This document shows, in pieces, positions 16,182 to 26,600 of a DNA stretch of 64,000 bases. The stretch lies in the NCBI RefSeq assembly GCF_947498515.1, contig NZ_CANMKO010000012.1, positions 1 to 64,000 of the forward strand. Direction: 5' to 3'. The notes below the pieces were generated by a model. The model was not told where the DNA came from and did not search any database. It saw nothing but the letters and a program-made list of their open reading frames with translations. A program made the translations under genes and the position numbers. Within the stretch, counting starts at the first letter, position 1, and every line of letters begins with the position of its first letter. This stretch comes from an uncultured Pelagimonas sp. GTDB lineage: Bacteria > Pseudomonadota > Alphaproteobacteria > Rhodobacterales > Rhodobacteraceae.

Positions 16182-19100
16182 ATGATGAGTGATACGGAAA
16201 ACTTTGGTGAAAATGATATCGCCATTGTCGGAATGGCAGCGCACCTTCCGGGGGCCGATGATATTGCCAGCTATTGGCGCAATCTGCGCGATGGCGTGTC
16301 CTCGATCCGTCGTCTTAGCGAAGATGATCTGAAGGCCGCAGGCGAAGACCCCGGCCTTGCTCGCCACCGCGACTATGTTCCCTTTGCCGCCCCGCTCGAT
16401 GGGTTTGAGATGTTTGACGCTGAATTCTTTGGGTTTTCCCCCAAAGAGGCGGCCATAATGGACCCTCAGCACCGCCAGTTTTTGGAAACCTCGTGGGAGG
16501 CGTTGGAAAACGCCGGTCACATCCCGGAAAATTTCCCCGGTCAGGTCGGCGTTTTTGCTGGCTGCGGTATGGGGAGCTATTTCTATTTCAACGTCTGTTC
16601 CAACCCTGATCTCGTTGAAAGCACTGGTATGTTCTTGTTGCGCCATACAGGCAATGACAAGGATTTCCTGACAACTCGTCTAAGCCACATTCTCGACCTT
16701 CACGGACCATCGATTGGCATCCAAACTGCCTGTTCAACGTCATTGGTGGCCACGCATTACGCTGCGCAGGCCTTGTTGAACGGCGAGTGCGATATGGCGC
16801 TTGCTGGTGGTGTGACCATCGAGCTGCCGCAAGGGCGCGGCTATCTCTACAAAGAAAATGAAATTCTTAGCCCGGACGGGGCCTGTCATGCCTTTGATCA
16901 TCGTGCCAAGGGGACGGTGTTTGGCTCTGGGTCCGGAGTGGTTGTACTGCGTCGCATGGCCGACGCTATCGCGGATGGTGACCACATTTGGGGCGTGCTA
17001 AAGGGCACTGCTGTCAACAATGACGGTGCGCAAAAGGCCGGGTATCTTGCGCCGTCTGTGGATGGCCAAGCCAAAGCCGTGGCCGAAGCGCACGCCATTG
17101 CCGATGTAACCGCAGACACCGTTGATTATGTCGAATGTCACGGGACGGGCACCTATTTGGGCGACCCGATCGAAGTGGCCGCCTTGACCCAAGCGTTCGG
17201 TGAGACGTCGGACAAAATCGGGCATTGCCGGATTGGCTCGGTGAAAACCAATATCGGCCACTTGGATACAGCGGCGGGCGTGGCAAGCATGATCAAGGCG
17301 ACCTTGGCCTTGCATCACAAGCAAATGCCGCCCTCTTTGGGGTTCGAAGCCCCCAATCCCGCCATTGATTTCGAAAACTCCCCCTTCCGTGTTAATGACC
17401 GTCTGACCGATTGGAAGGTTCAAGGGCATCCGCGTCGCGCCGGGGTCAATTCGCTTGGGGTTGGTGGCACCAACGCGCATGTCATCCTCGAAGAAGCTCC
17501 TACGCGAGCCGCTTCAGAAGAAAGCGATTTTCCGTTCCAAATTCTGTCGGTCTCGGGCAAGTCCAAAGCGGCACTTGAGGACAACGCCAATCGTTTGGCG
17601 GATCATCTGCGCGCCAATCCTGACCAAGACCTCGCCGATGTGGCTTGGACTTTGCAAAACGGGCGCCGCGCCTTTGAAAAGCGGCGGATTGTTGTTGCAG
17701 AAACCCATGCCGAGGCCGCCGATCTTTTGACGAGCGACAACACACGGCGTGTTCATACGCACACGGCTTTGGAAACCCCTGAAATCGCCTTCATGTTCCC
17801 CGGTGGTGGGGCGCAATATGCGGGCATGGGGCGTGATTTGTATGAAACAGAGCCTGTCTTTGCCGAATGGATGGATCGTGGTCTCGACCATCTTGCGACG
17901 CTGACCGACGCCGACATGCGCGCGCTATGGTTGCCCTCTGAGGGCGATCTGGCCCAAGCCGATCAAGCGCTGCGCAAGCCGTCCTTGCAATTGCCGCTTA
18001 TCATGATCGTTGAATACGCTCTGGCGCAATTGTGGATGAGTTGGGGCATTCAACCCACCGCGCTTGCCGGGCATTCGATGGGTGAAAACACCGCCGCTTG
18101 TGTGGCGGGCGTGATGACGTTTGAAGACTGCATCGGCCTTGTGCATCTGCGCGGAACTCTTTTCGATACGGTTCCGGCGGGGGGCATGTTGTCCGTTGCG
18201 ATGCCTGCTGATGATTTGCGCCCCTTATTGGGGGATGATCTCGATTTGGGGGCGGTTAACGCGCCTGAGCTTTCGGTTGCTTCGGGCCCGCAAGCGGCAT
18301 TGGACAAGCTGGAAGCCAAGTTAAAGTCGCGCGACATTGATGCGCAACGCATCCAGATTGATATCGCCGCCCATAGTCGGATGCTTGATCCGATCCTGTC
18401 GGATTTCCGCGCCTATTTGCAATCAATCCAACTCAATGCGCCTCAGATTCCGCTGACCTCGAACCGGACAGGGGCGTTGATGACGGCTGAACAGGCGACC
18501 AACCCGGAATACTGGGTCGAACACCTGCGCGGTACGGTGCATTTTGCCGATTGCATCGGTGCGCTGGCCGCCGACAACCGTATCTTCCTTGAGGTTGGTC
18601 CGGGCAAAGCGCTTAGCGCATTGTCGCGTCAGCATGGTGACGTCACCGCCAACCAAGTTGTCTCTTCCCTGCGCCACCCGGACGATGTCATCCCAGATGA
18701 CAAGCACATGTTCGAAGTCATGGGCCGTCTTTGGGCCTTGGGCGCGGCGGTTGATTGGGACCAAATTTGGGGCGAAGCACGCCGTGTCCGTGTACCGCTT
18801 CCGACCTATGCCTTTCAACGCAGCCCTTATTTTATTGAACCCGGCAAGGCGGTATCTGACACCGCGCCGCAGTTTCTCATGCGGACCGATGACGTTGCAG
18901 ATTGGGGATGGAAGCCGATTTGGCGACCGCGCTCGGCGCAGGTTGAGTTAGACATTGCCGATCTTGGCGATGCCGATCCTCAGACATGGTTGATCTTTGT
19001 GGATGATGCTGGGGTGGCGTCAGGGGCGACTGCGCAACTGCGTTCCGCTGGCCATGACGTGATTGAGGTGCAGGTTGGCGACACTTTTGCCCGGCTGTCT

Positions 19101-22100
19101 GATGACCGTTACTTGCTGTCGCCTGAACGAGGGCGTGAAGGCTATGACCTTTTGCTCCAAGACATGTCCGCCCGTGGGTTGATCCCAACACGGATCGCGC
19201 ATTTCTGGTTGCTGACTCAAGACGAAAGTCACCGTCCCGGATCCTCGTTCTTCCACCGCGTACAAGAACAGGGTTTTTATTCCCTCATGTTCCTTGCTCA
19301 AGCGCTGGCAGATGAAGGCACAGCCAAGCCGCATATTACCGTCTTTACCAATGGCGCGGCGAAATTGCGTGACGAAGCCTTACCTTATCCGGCCAAGGCG
19401 ACCATTGCCGGACCGGCACGCGTCATTCCGCGTGAATTGCCCGGTGTGACCGTTGGCACATGTGACATCGAATTGCCGCTTGCGCCCAAAGCGTCGTTCT
19501 TTGGTCGCGCCAAAGCGATGTCGGCCCATGCAGATGCGATGCAAGCGCTGAGCAACCGTGTGCTTGAGGAAATGCTGGCCGAACCTTCTGATTTCGTGTC
19601 TGCGTTGCGCGCGGATCGTCGGTTTGAAACGGCCATGAAACCCGCAAAGCTGGGTGAAACGCCCAAGGTTGAAGATGGTGGCACCTATCTTATCACCGGT
19701 GGTTTTGGCGGGATTGGCCTTAGCCTCGCGAATGATTTTGCGACCAAAGGGGCAAAGATTGTTCTTTTGGCGCGCAAAGATTTGCCTGACCGCGATCAAT
19801 GGGACGACTACGTGGCGCGCCACGCCCCCAATGATGCTATCACGCGCCGCATCCTAGCCGTGCAAAGCCTTGAGGCCGCTGGTGCAACGGTCATGGTGCA
19901 AACCGCCGATGTGTGTAACCGCGACCAAATGCAGTCTGTGCGCGATACTGTCGAAGCCGAATGGGGGCCGATCACCGGCATTATTCACGGGGCCGGTGTC
20001 ATTGATGATGCGCCGTTGCTTACCAAAACACCGGCGTCCGTCGAAGACGTCTTCACGCCGAAAATTCACGGCACCGAAGTTCTGGGGCAGGTTTTCCCAG
20101 ATGGCAGTGTCGACTGGATGGTATTGTTTAGCTCTTCGTCCACCGTTACGGCCCCTGCGGGTCAAATCGATTACGTTGCAGCAAACGAATTCCTAAATGC
20201 CTATGCCCGCGCGCATAGCGGCAAAACCAAGATCGTCGCGATCAATTGGGGTATCTGGAATGAGGTCGGAATGGCCGCCGAAGCCGTCGCGGCTCGGGCT
20301 GGTGATTTGCCGCAAGCTCCGGTTGAAACCGTTGCTTTGCCGCTTTTGGATGACATGACGTTTGACGCCCACGGCAATCGGGTCTTCCACGCTTCTTATA
20401 GCGCCGAGGATTGGTTTATCGATGAACACCGGACCAAAGCGGGCGATGCCCTTTTGCCCGGGACCGGCTATCTGACCCTCGCGGCCCATGCGCTAGACGC
20501 CCATCACCAAAGTGGTGTTTTCGAATTGCGCGATCTCGACTTCCTGCGACCGTTGCGGGTTGCCGATGGCGCAGCGCGGGATGTTCGGGTTCGGTTGAAC
20601 CGCACCGATGAAGGATATGGGTTTGACGTGTTGGCCGACGCCACATTGAGCGGCCGCAAGGGATATGCGCTGACCGCTCAAGGGTCACTATCCTTGGTTC
20701 CTATGGCGCGCCCTGCACCGGTTGATTTAAACGCAATCCATGCCCGTTGCGGAGCGCCATCCGGGGTGCCGGGGCAAAAACTCGCTGCGGCGCAAGAGGT
20801 GCACCTTGCCTTTGGCCCGCGTTGGAAAGTGCTCGACAATCGTGCCTTGGGGCAGGGCGAAGGCATCGCGGAACTGTCGCTTCCAACACTTGCACAAAAC
20901 GATGATTGCCTGTTGCATCCTGCCCTTTTGGACATTGCCACGGGGTGGGCAATGGAGTTGATCGATGGCTATCAGCCAACCCATCTTTGGGTGCCGGTGC
21001 GCTATTCCCGCGTCCGTGTTCATGACGCGCTGCCCGATCGTATCGTGTCCTGGGTGCGCAATGCCGCCGACAACCGGGCCGATGCCGAAACCGCGAGCTT
21101 CGATGTCACCCTGTGTGATGTGGACGGCAATGTTGTGGTTGAAATCACCGGCTTTACCATTCGCAAGCTAGAAAACTTGGACATTCTGCGCGCCGCTCCG
21201 CGTTTGACCGCCGCCGAGGTTGAATTTGATGAGGCCCCAGAGGCCGGGCAACCGCTTTCTGCGGCTGAGGAACGGCTCGCTCACAACCTGTCGCAAGGTA
21301 TTTTGCCAAACGAAGGGGTGGATGCCTTCCATCGCGCCTTGGCTTTGGGCGTCCCACAGGTGGTCGTCTCGTCGATGGATCTCGATGCCCTGACCCGGCA
21401 AACCGCCGCCTCAACCGCCGATGCGACCGAGGGGCAGAAATTTGAACGCCCTCAGCTCGAAGGGGATTTCGTTGCCCCTGAGAATGAAATTGAACGCCAA
21501 TTGGCGACATTCTGGGAAGAGCTTTTGGGCGTCCAAAACGTCGGCGTCGAAGATAGTTTCTTTGACCTTGGCGGGCATAGTCTGATTGCTGTGCGTCTCT
21601 TCGCAAAGGTCAAGAAAGCCTTCCGTGTTGATTTCCCGATTTCGGTGCTCTTTGAAGCCCCGACGATCCGTAAATGTGCCGCCCTGATCGCCGATCAAGT
21701 CGGGATGCCGGACGCCGACGAAACCTCTGATGCGCCCAAAGCTCCCGAACGTCGGTTCCGCCACATCGTGCCGATGCATGATGGCGATGGAGGTGCGCGT
21801 CAGCCGTTCTTCTTGATCGCCGGGATGTTTGGCAATGTTCTGAACTTGCGTCATCTGGCCCATCTCCTTGGCGCGGACAGGCCGTTTTATGGTATTCAAG
21901 CCAAGGGGTTGATGGGTGGTGAAGCGCCACATGAAATCATCGAAGATGCCGCGCGTGACTATATCGAAGAGATGCGTCAAGTGCAGCCGCACGGTCCCTA
22001 TATGATCGGCGGCTTCTCGGGTGGTGGGATCACCGCCTATGAAATCGCCCATCAGCTTGAGGCGATGGGCGAAGAGGTGTCTTTGGTTGTGATGTTGGAC

Positions 22101-22619
22101 ACGCCGTTGCCACAACGCCGGCCTCTGTCGCGTCAGGATCGATTGATCATTCAATGGCACCAAGCGGGTGAAAAAGGCCCGTTGTACCCATTCATCTGGT
22201 TGAAAAACCGGATCGCTTGGGAGTTCGAAAAGCGCCGTGTTGCGGATGAAACCGATACCTCTGCGGCTTTCCACAATGCCGAGATTGAGGCCGCGTTCTA
22301 TCGCTCGATCGCCGTTTATAACGTCAAACCTTGGGACGGTCGTTTGGTGCTGTTCCGCCCGCCTTTGCAGGGCAAGTGGCAGGTCTCCAATGGGGTGATG
22401 GTCAACTCTGAACGGACCTATTTGACGAATGACAATGACTGGGGGTTGTTCGCTCCGCATGTAGACGTCTTTGAGGTTCCCGGAGACCACGACAGTATGG
22501 TGCTTGAGCCAAACGTCCGCGTCTTGGCGGCGCAAATGCGCGCTGCAATCGAGGCCGCAGAAGCGCAGGCGGCAGGAAATGGCGAAGTTGTTTCGTTCCC
22601 AACCCAGGCGGCGGAGTAA
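16182..22619 (+). CDS. Type I polyketide synthase, KS-AT-KR-DH-ACP-TE
   Basis: 2145 residues from ATG 16182. Domains by motif: ketosynthase (about 10-430) with Cys184 in TACSTS, His320 in HGTGTYLGDP and His360 in NIGHLD. Acyltransferase (about 535-840) with FMFPGGGAQYAGMG and Ser632 in GHSMGE. Ketoreductase with structural half from about 900, NADPH motif LITGGFGGIG near 1170 and Tyr1331 in DYVAANEF. Dehydratase with His1416 and Asp1584 (HPALLDIATG); the His motif has one extra residue before the Gly of HxxxGxxxxP. Carrier domain with Ser1800 in LGGHSL. Thioesterase with Ser1946 (GFSGGG) and His2103. All catalytic positions are present, so one round of extension to an enoyl-type product and release seems possible. 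The KR-then-DH order is unusual for a bacterial modular PKS and recalls PfaA. It heads a tight four-gene unit with a glycosyltransferase, NRPS and PPTase. Confidence 0.93.
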   Translation: MMSDTENFGENDIAIVGMAAHLPGADDIASYWRNLRDGVSSIRRLSEDDLKAAGEDPGLARHRDYVPFAAPLDGFEMFDAEFFGFSPKEAAIMDPQHRQFLETSWEALENAGHIPENFPGQVGVFAGCGMGSYFYFNVCSNPDLVESTGMFLLRHTGNDKDFLTTRLSHILDLHGPSIGIQTACSTSLVATHYAAQALLNGECDMALAGGVTIELPQGRGYLYKENEILSPDGACHAFDHRAKGTVFGSGSGVVVLRRMADAIADGDHIWGVLKGTAVNNDGAQKAGYLAPSVDGQAKAVAEAHAIADVTADTVDYVECHGTGTYLGDPIEVAALTQAFGETSDKIGHCRIGSVKTNIGHLDTAAGVASMIKATLALHHKQMPPSLGFEAPNPAIDFENSPFRVNDRLTDWKVQGHPRRAGVNSLGVGGTNAHVILEEAPTRAASEESDFPFQILSVSGKSKAALEDNANRLADHLRANPDQDLADVAWTLQNGRRAFEKRRIVVAETHAEAADLLTSDNTRRVHTHTALETPEIAFMFPGGGAQYAGMGRDLYETEPVFAEWMDRGLDHLATLTDADMRALWLPSEGDLAQADQALRKPSLQLPLIMIVEYALAQLWMSWGIQPTALAGHSMGENTAACVAGVMTFEDCIGLVHLRGTLFDTVPAGGMLSVAMPADDLRPLLGDDLDLGAVNAPELSVASGPQAALDKLEAKLKSRDIDAQRIQIDIAAHSRMLDPILSDFRAYLQSIQLNAPQIPLTSNRTGALMTAEQATNPEYWVEHLRGTVHFADCIGALAADNRIFLEVGPGKALSALSRQHGDVTANQVVSSLRHPDDVIPDDKHMFEVMGRLWALGAAVDWDQIWGEARRVRVPLPTYAFQRSPYFIEPGKAVSDTAPQFLMRTDDVADWGWKPIWRPRSAQVELDIADLGDADPQTWLIFVDDAGVASGATAQLRSAGHDVIEVQVGDTFARLSDDRYLLSPERGREGYDLLLQDMSARGLIPTRIAHFWLLTQDESHRPGSSFFHRVQEQGFYSLMFLAQALADEGTAKPHITVFTNGAAKLRDEALPYPAKATIAGPARVIPRELPGVTVGTCDIELPLAPKASFFGRAKAMSAHADAMQALSNRVLEEMLAEPSDFVSALRADRRFETAMKPAKLGETPKVEDGGTYLITGGFGGIGLSLANDFATKGAKIVLLARKDLPDRDQWDDYVARHAPNDAITRRILAVQSLEAAGATVMVQTADVCNRDQMQSVRDTVEAEWGPITGIIHGAGVIDDAPLLTKTPASVEDVFTPKIHGTEVLGQVFPDGSVDWMVLFSSSSTVTAPAGQIDYVAANEFLNAYARAHSGKTKIVAINWGIWNEVGMAAEAVAARAGDLPQAPVETVALPLLDDMTFDAHGNRVFHASYSAEDWFIDEHRTKAGDALLPGTGYLTLAAHALDAHHQSGVFELRDLDFLRPLRVADGAARDVRVRLNRTDEGYGFDVLADATLSGRKGYALTAQGSLSLVPMARPAPVDLNAIHARCGAPSGVPGQKLAAAQEVHLAFGPRWKVLDNRALGQGEGIAELSLPTLAQNDDCLLHPALLDIATGWAMELIDGYQPTHLWVPVRYSRVRVHDALPDRIVSWVRNAADNRADAETASFDVTLCDVDGNVVVEITGFTIRKLENLDILRAAPRLTAAEVEFDEAPEAGQPLSAAEERLAHNLSQGILPNEGVDAFHRALALGVPQVVVSSMDLDALTRQTAASTADATEGQKFERPQLEGDFVAPENEIERQLATFWEELLGVQNVGVEDSFFDLGGHSLIAVRLFAKVKKAFRVDFPISVLFEAPTIRKCAALIADQVGMPDADETSDAPKAPERRFRHIVPMHDGDGGARQPFFLIAGMFGNVLNLRHLAHLLGADRPFYGIQAKGLMGGEAPHEIIEDAARDYIEEMRQVQPHGPYMIGGFSGGGITAYEIAHQLEAMGEEVSLVVMLDTPLPQRRPLSRQDRLIIQWHQAGEKGPLYPFIWLKNRIAWEFEKRRVADETDTSAAFHNAEIEAAFYRSIAVYNVKPWDGRLVLFRPPLQGKWQVSNGVMVNSERTYLTNDNDWGLFAPHVDVFEVPGDHDSMVLEPNVRVLAAQMRAAIEAAEAQAAGNGEVVSFPTQAAE

Positions 22620-22623
22620 CGAT

Positions 22624-23643
22624 ATGCCAAAGCTTTTAGTTGTGTCGTTGAACTACAAAACGCCGGATATGACGCTGCGCTCGGTCCGCTCGGCCTTGGT
22701 TGCCATGCAAGGGTTGAACGCCGAATTGGTGCTTGTCGACAACGACAGCGGTGACGGATCGTTCGAGAAAATGCAGGCGGAGTTGGCCAGTGCCGATTGG
22801 GCCCAAGATGCGCCGATCCGGCTTATCCAATCCGGGCACAACGGCGGGTTTGGTGCCGGCAACAATGTCGGTATCCGCGCCGGGTGGTCGGACGGGTCCA
22901 AGCCCGACTATGTTTACTTGCTGAATTCCGACGCCTTTCCGGCACCGGATGCGATCAAATTGATGCAAACCTATCTGGACACACATCCCAAAGCCGGTTT
23001 CGCAGGAAGCTATATCCACGGCGAAGATGGCGAGCCGCATATCACTACCTTTCGATTCCCAAGCGTTTGGTCCGAACTCGAAGGGTCGATGCGGTTTGGC
23101 CCGGTCTCTCGACTTTTGAAAAACAAATCGGTGCCGATTGGCGTCCCTGAAACCACTCAAAAGGTTGATTGGCTGGCTGGCGCGTCTCTGATGATGCGGC
23201 AAAGCGTGCTTGATGAGATTGGTTTGTTCGACGAGACCTTCTTTCTCTACTTTGAGGAAACCGACCTGTGCCTGCGTGCCGCCCGCGCCGGTCATGAAAC
23301 GCATTATGTTCATGACAGCCACGTCGCCCATATCGGCTCTGTATCAACCGGCATGAAAGTCTGGACCAGAATCCCACAATTCTGGCTGGATAGTCGTTGG
23401 CACTATTTCACCAAGAATCACGGCCGTGCCTATGCGGTTCTGGCCACGTCCATGCATATGCTTGGCGGGCTGTTTTGGCGCATGCGTCGGGTGATTCAGC
23501 GCAAACCACAGGCGGATCCGCCACAATTTTTGCGCGATCTTATATTACATGACTTGCAAGCGATGGTCCGGCCTTTGCCGGGAAAGCGTGATGCGGCGAC
23601 CCCAATTCCGGGGCGTGCCGCTGTTGAGGGTTTAACGGAGTAA
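22624..23643 (+). CDS. GT2 glycosyltransferase inside the PKS/NRPS unit
   Basis: 339 residues from ATG 22624, four bases after the PKS stop. VVSLNYKTPDMTLRSVRSAL and LVLVDNDSGDGSFE open the GT2 fold, LLNSDAFPAPD holds the metal-binding region, and FDETFFLYFEETDLCLRA is the ED-type motif of the rhamnosyltransferase-like branch (WbbL). The position between PKS and NRPS, with five bases to the NRPS start, strongly suggests that it acts on the product of these enzymes or on a lipid-linked sugar joined to it. Confidence 0.88.
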   Translation: MPKLLVVSLNYKTPDMTLRSVRSALVAMQGLNAELVLVDNDSGDGSFEKMQAELASADWAQDAPIRLIQSGHNGGFGAGNNVGIRAGWSDGSKPDYVYLLNSDAFPAPDAIKLMQTYLDTHPKAGFAGSYIHGEDGEPHITTFRFPSVWSELEGSMRFGPVSRLLKNKSVPIGVPETTQKVDWLAGASLMMRQSVLDEIGLFDETFFLYFEETDLCLRAARAGHETHYVHDSHVAHIGSVSTGMKVWTRIPQFWLDSRWHYFTKNHGRAYAVLATSMHMLGGLFWRMRRVIQRKPQADPPQFLRDLILHDLQAMVRPLPGKRDAATPIPGRAAVEGLTE

Positions 23644-23648
23644 ATAAT

Positions 23649-26600
23649 ATGACCCAGTTCTCCTGTATCGTGATCGGCAACGAATCTCTGTTGGTGCAAT
23701 GCGCCCAGGCGGCGCTTGATCGGGGGAACGCGGTTGCAGCGGTGGTGACCCGCAATGCGGGTATCGCAGAGTGGGCACGCGGCGCTGGACTTCGGGTTGA
23801 GGCCCCGGGCAAGGATTTGGCCGATCGTTTGAATGGGATTCAGGCCGATTACCTGCTCTCTATCGCCAATCTCGATATTATTCCCGACACTGTTTTGGCG
23901 ATCCCGTCCAAAGGGGCGATCAATTTCCACGATGGCCCTTTGCCGCGTCACGCAGGGCTAAACGCCCCGGTTTGGGCGCTGATCGCGGGTGAAACCCAAC
24001 ACGGCATTTCATGGCATATGATCGAAGGCGGCGTTGACGAAGGCGACATCCTTGCCACCCGTCATTTTGACATCGGCGCAACCGACACGGCGCTGACTTT
24101 GAACACCAAGGCTTATGAGGCCGCGATTGCCAGCTTTGGTGATGTTTTGGACCAATTGGAATCCGGTGCCTTGAAACGCATCAAACAAGACCTGTCACAG
24201 CGTAGCTACCATGCGCTTGCGGATCGGCCATCTGGCTATGGTTTGATAGATTTTTCCCGTCCGGCCCAAGAGCTGGCGCGCCTTGTTCGTGCCTTGGATC
24301 ATGGGTCTTATCTCAACCCACTTTGCGCCCCGAAATTCCGCGCCAAGGATCAGGTTTGGCTTGCCCAAAGCGCCCGTGTGGTCGAAGGATCGGCAGCGCC
24401 GGGAACCGTTTTGAAAGAAACCTCGGACCATCTAACCGTAGCCTGTGGCGATGGGGCGATTGAACTAGAAGACATCACTCGGATTTGCGGCACACCGGTG
24501 GCCCCGGTGGTCGTCGCGCTCGAAGGGGATGTATTGCCGTCCGCTGGTGATTTCAGCGATATTGACGCGACTATGAACCAAATCGCGGGCCGGGATGGCG
24601 CGTGGCGCAAGGCTTTCTCCGACTTCACGCCGCTTGAAATGGGCGGCATTGGCGGTGAAACCGGACCAATCGAAACTCGCTCCATCGTACTTTCGAATGG
24701 TATTGCCCAAGTGGCCAAATGGGCCAAGATGTTGTCCGGATTGCCGGCCGTTGACCTCGCTTTTTCCAATGCAGCTATTCAAACGCAAGCCAAGACCGGA
24801 ATGGTGTCAGGCTGGGTGCCGGTCCGCGCCGATGCTGATCCGCTTGACGAAAAACTACAAATCAAAGCCGGTTTTGCGACTGATTTGTTTGCACGTTCGC
24901 CCGATCTTGATTGGCCGAAAACTCCGCAAATAGGGTTGTCGTCGGTCGGTCATATTGATGGTACGGCAATCACCGTGGACGCGGATACCGGTCAATTAAG
25001 TTTTGACAGCGGCAAGATTTCTGCTGCCATGGTTGAACTGCTGATTGCTCGATTGGAGCTTCAACAAGCGCTGCCAGATGCCGAACGCAATATGGTTTTG
25101 AACGATTGGAACGCGGCCAAGGCCGATTATGATCACGATCTAACCATGCACCGCGCCTTTGAGGCACAGGTTGCCAAAACTCCTAACGCCACGGCCTTAG
25201 TGTTTGAAGGTCAAAGCCTGACTTATGAAGACCTCAACGCCCGCGCGAACCGCGCCGCCAATGTGCTTTGCGAGATGGGTGTCACTTCCGGTCAGGTGGT
25301 TGGCCTATGCTGTCAACGTTCCGTTGATCTGATGGTTGGGGCATTGGCGATCCTCAAGGCTGGGGGCGCATACCTGCCCATGGACCCGAGCTATCCCGCT
25401 GATCGGCTTGAGCATTTCGTCCAAGATAGCAACGCCCAAGTGATTGTGACGCAGGCAGTTGTTGAACCTAACCTACCCAAGCATTCCGCGCAAATCCTTG
25501 TTTTGGATGCCGAACCGCGCCTTGCTGCGGCCAGTTCTGAAAACTTACCTGATACGGCTGCTGCCGCTGATCTGGCCTATCTGATCTACACCAGCGGCTC
25601 GACCGGCAAGCCCAAGGGCGTGATGATCGAACATCGCAATGTGATCAATTTCTACGCCGGGATGGATCAACATATTCCGATTGGCGGTACATGGCTTGCG
25701 GTGACCAGCCTAAGTTTTGATATCTCGGTGCTCGAGTTGTTTTGGACAACATCGCGGGGTTTCAAGGTTGTTCTCACATCCGATGAAGATCGCAGTTTGA
25801 TCTCTAACGGGCCGATGCCCATGTCCGATGCCGCGATGGAGTTTTCGATCTACTATTGGGGCAACGACGATGGCGTTGGTCGGGATAAGTACAAAATGCT
25901 GCTCGAAGGGGCGAAGTTTGCCGATGAAAACGGGTTTAGCGCCGTTTGGACCCCGGAACGGCATTTCCACGCCTTTGGTGGCCCTTACCCGAACCCGTCG
26001 GTGACCGGTGCCGCCGTGGCCGCAGTCACCCATAACATCGGTGTGCGCTCCGGGTCGGTCGTTGCTCCGCTCCACCACCCAGCCCGTATTGCCGAAGAAT
26101 GGTCGGTAATCGACAACCTAACCAATGGCCGCGCTGGGCTGGCAATTGCCAGCGGCTGGCAGCCAGATGATTTTGTCCTACGCCCGGAAAACGCCCCGCC
26201 GAACAACAAGAAAGCTATGGTCGAAAACATCGATCAAATCCGCAAATTGTGGCGCGGTGAACCGGTGCCGTTCCCCCGTGCCGATGGATCGCTCCACGAG
26301 GTGGTGACACAGCCACGACCCGTCTCCAAAGAGCTGCCGATTTGGGTGACCATTGCCGGAAACCCGGATACTTGGCGCGAGGCCGGGCGGCTGGGCTGCA
26401 ACGTGTTGACCCACTTGTTGGGGCAGTCGATTGATGAGGTCGCCGATAAGATCAAGATTTACCACGGTGAGCTGCGCAAAGCCGGCCATGACCCCAAGGA
26501 TTTCAACGTCTCATTGATGTTGCACACCTATATCGCCGAAACGCGTGAAGAGGCCCGCGAAACCGCGCGCCAACCAATGCGTGATTATCTCACCTCGGCG

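Noticed and set aside
16026-16646. Long minus-strand ORFs across the PKS, NRPS, xsc and soeA genes
   Set aside because: They are antisense frames of high-GC coding DNA; the + strand frames carry complete catalytic motifs.
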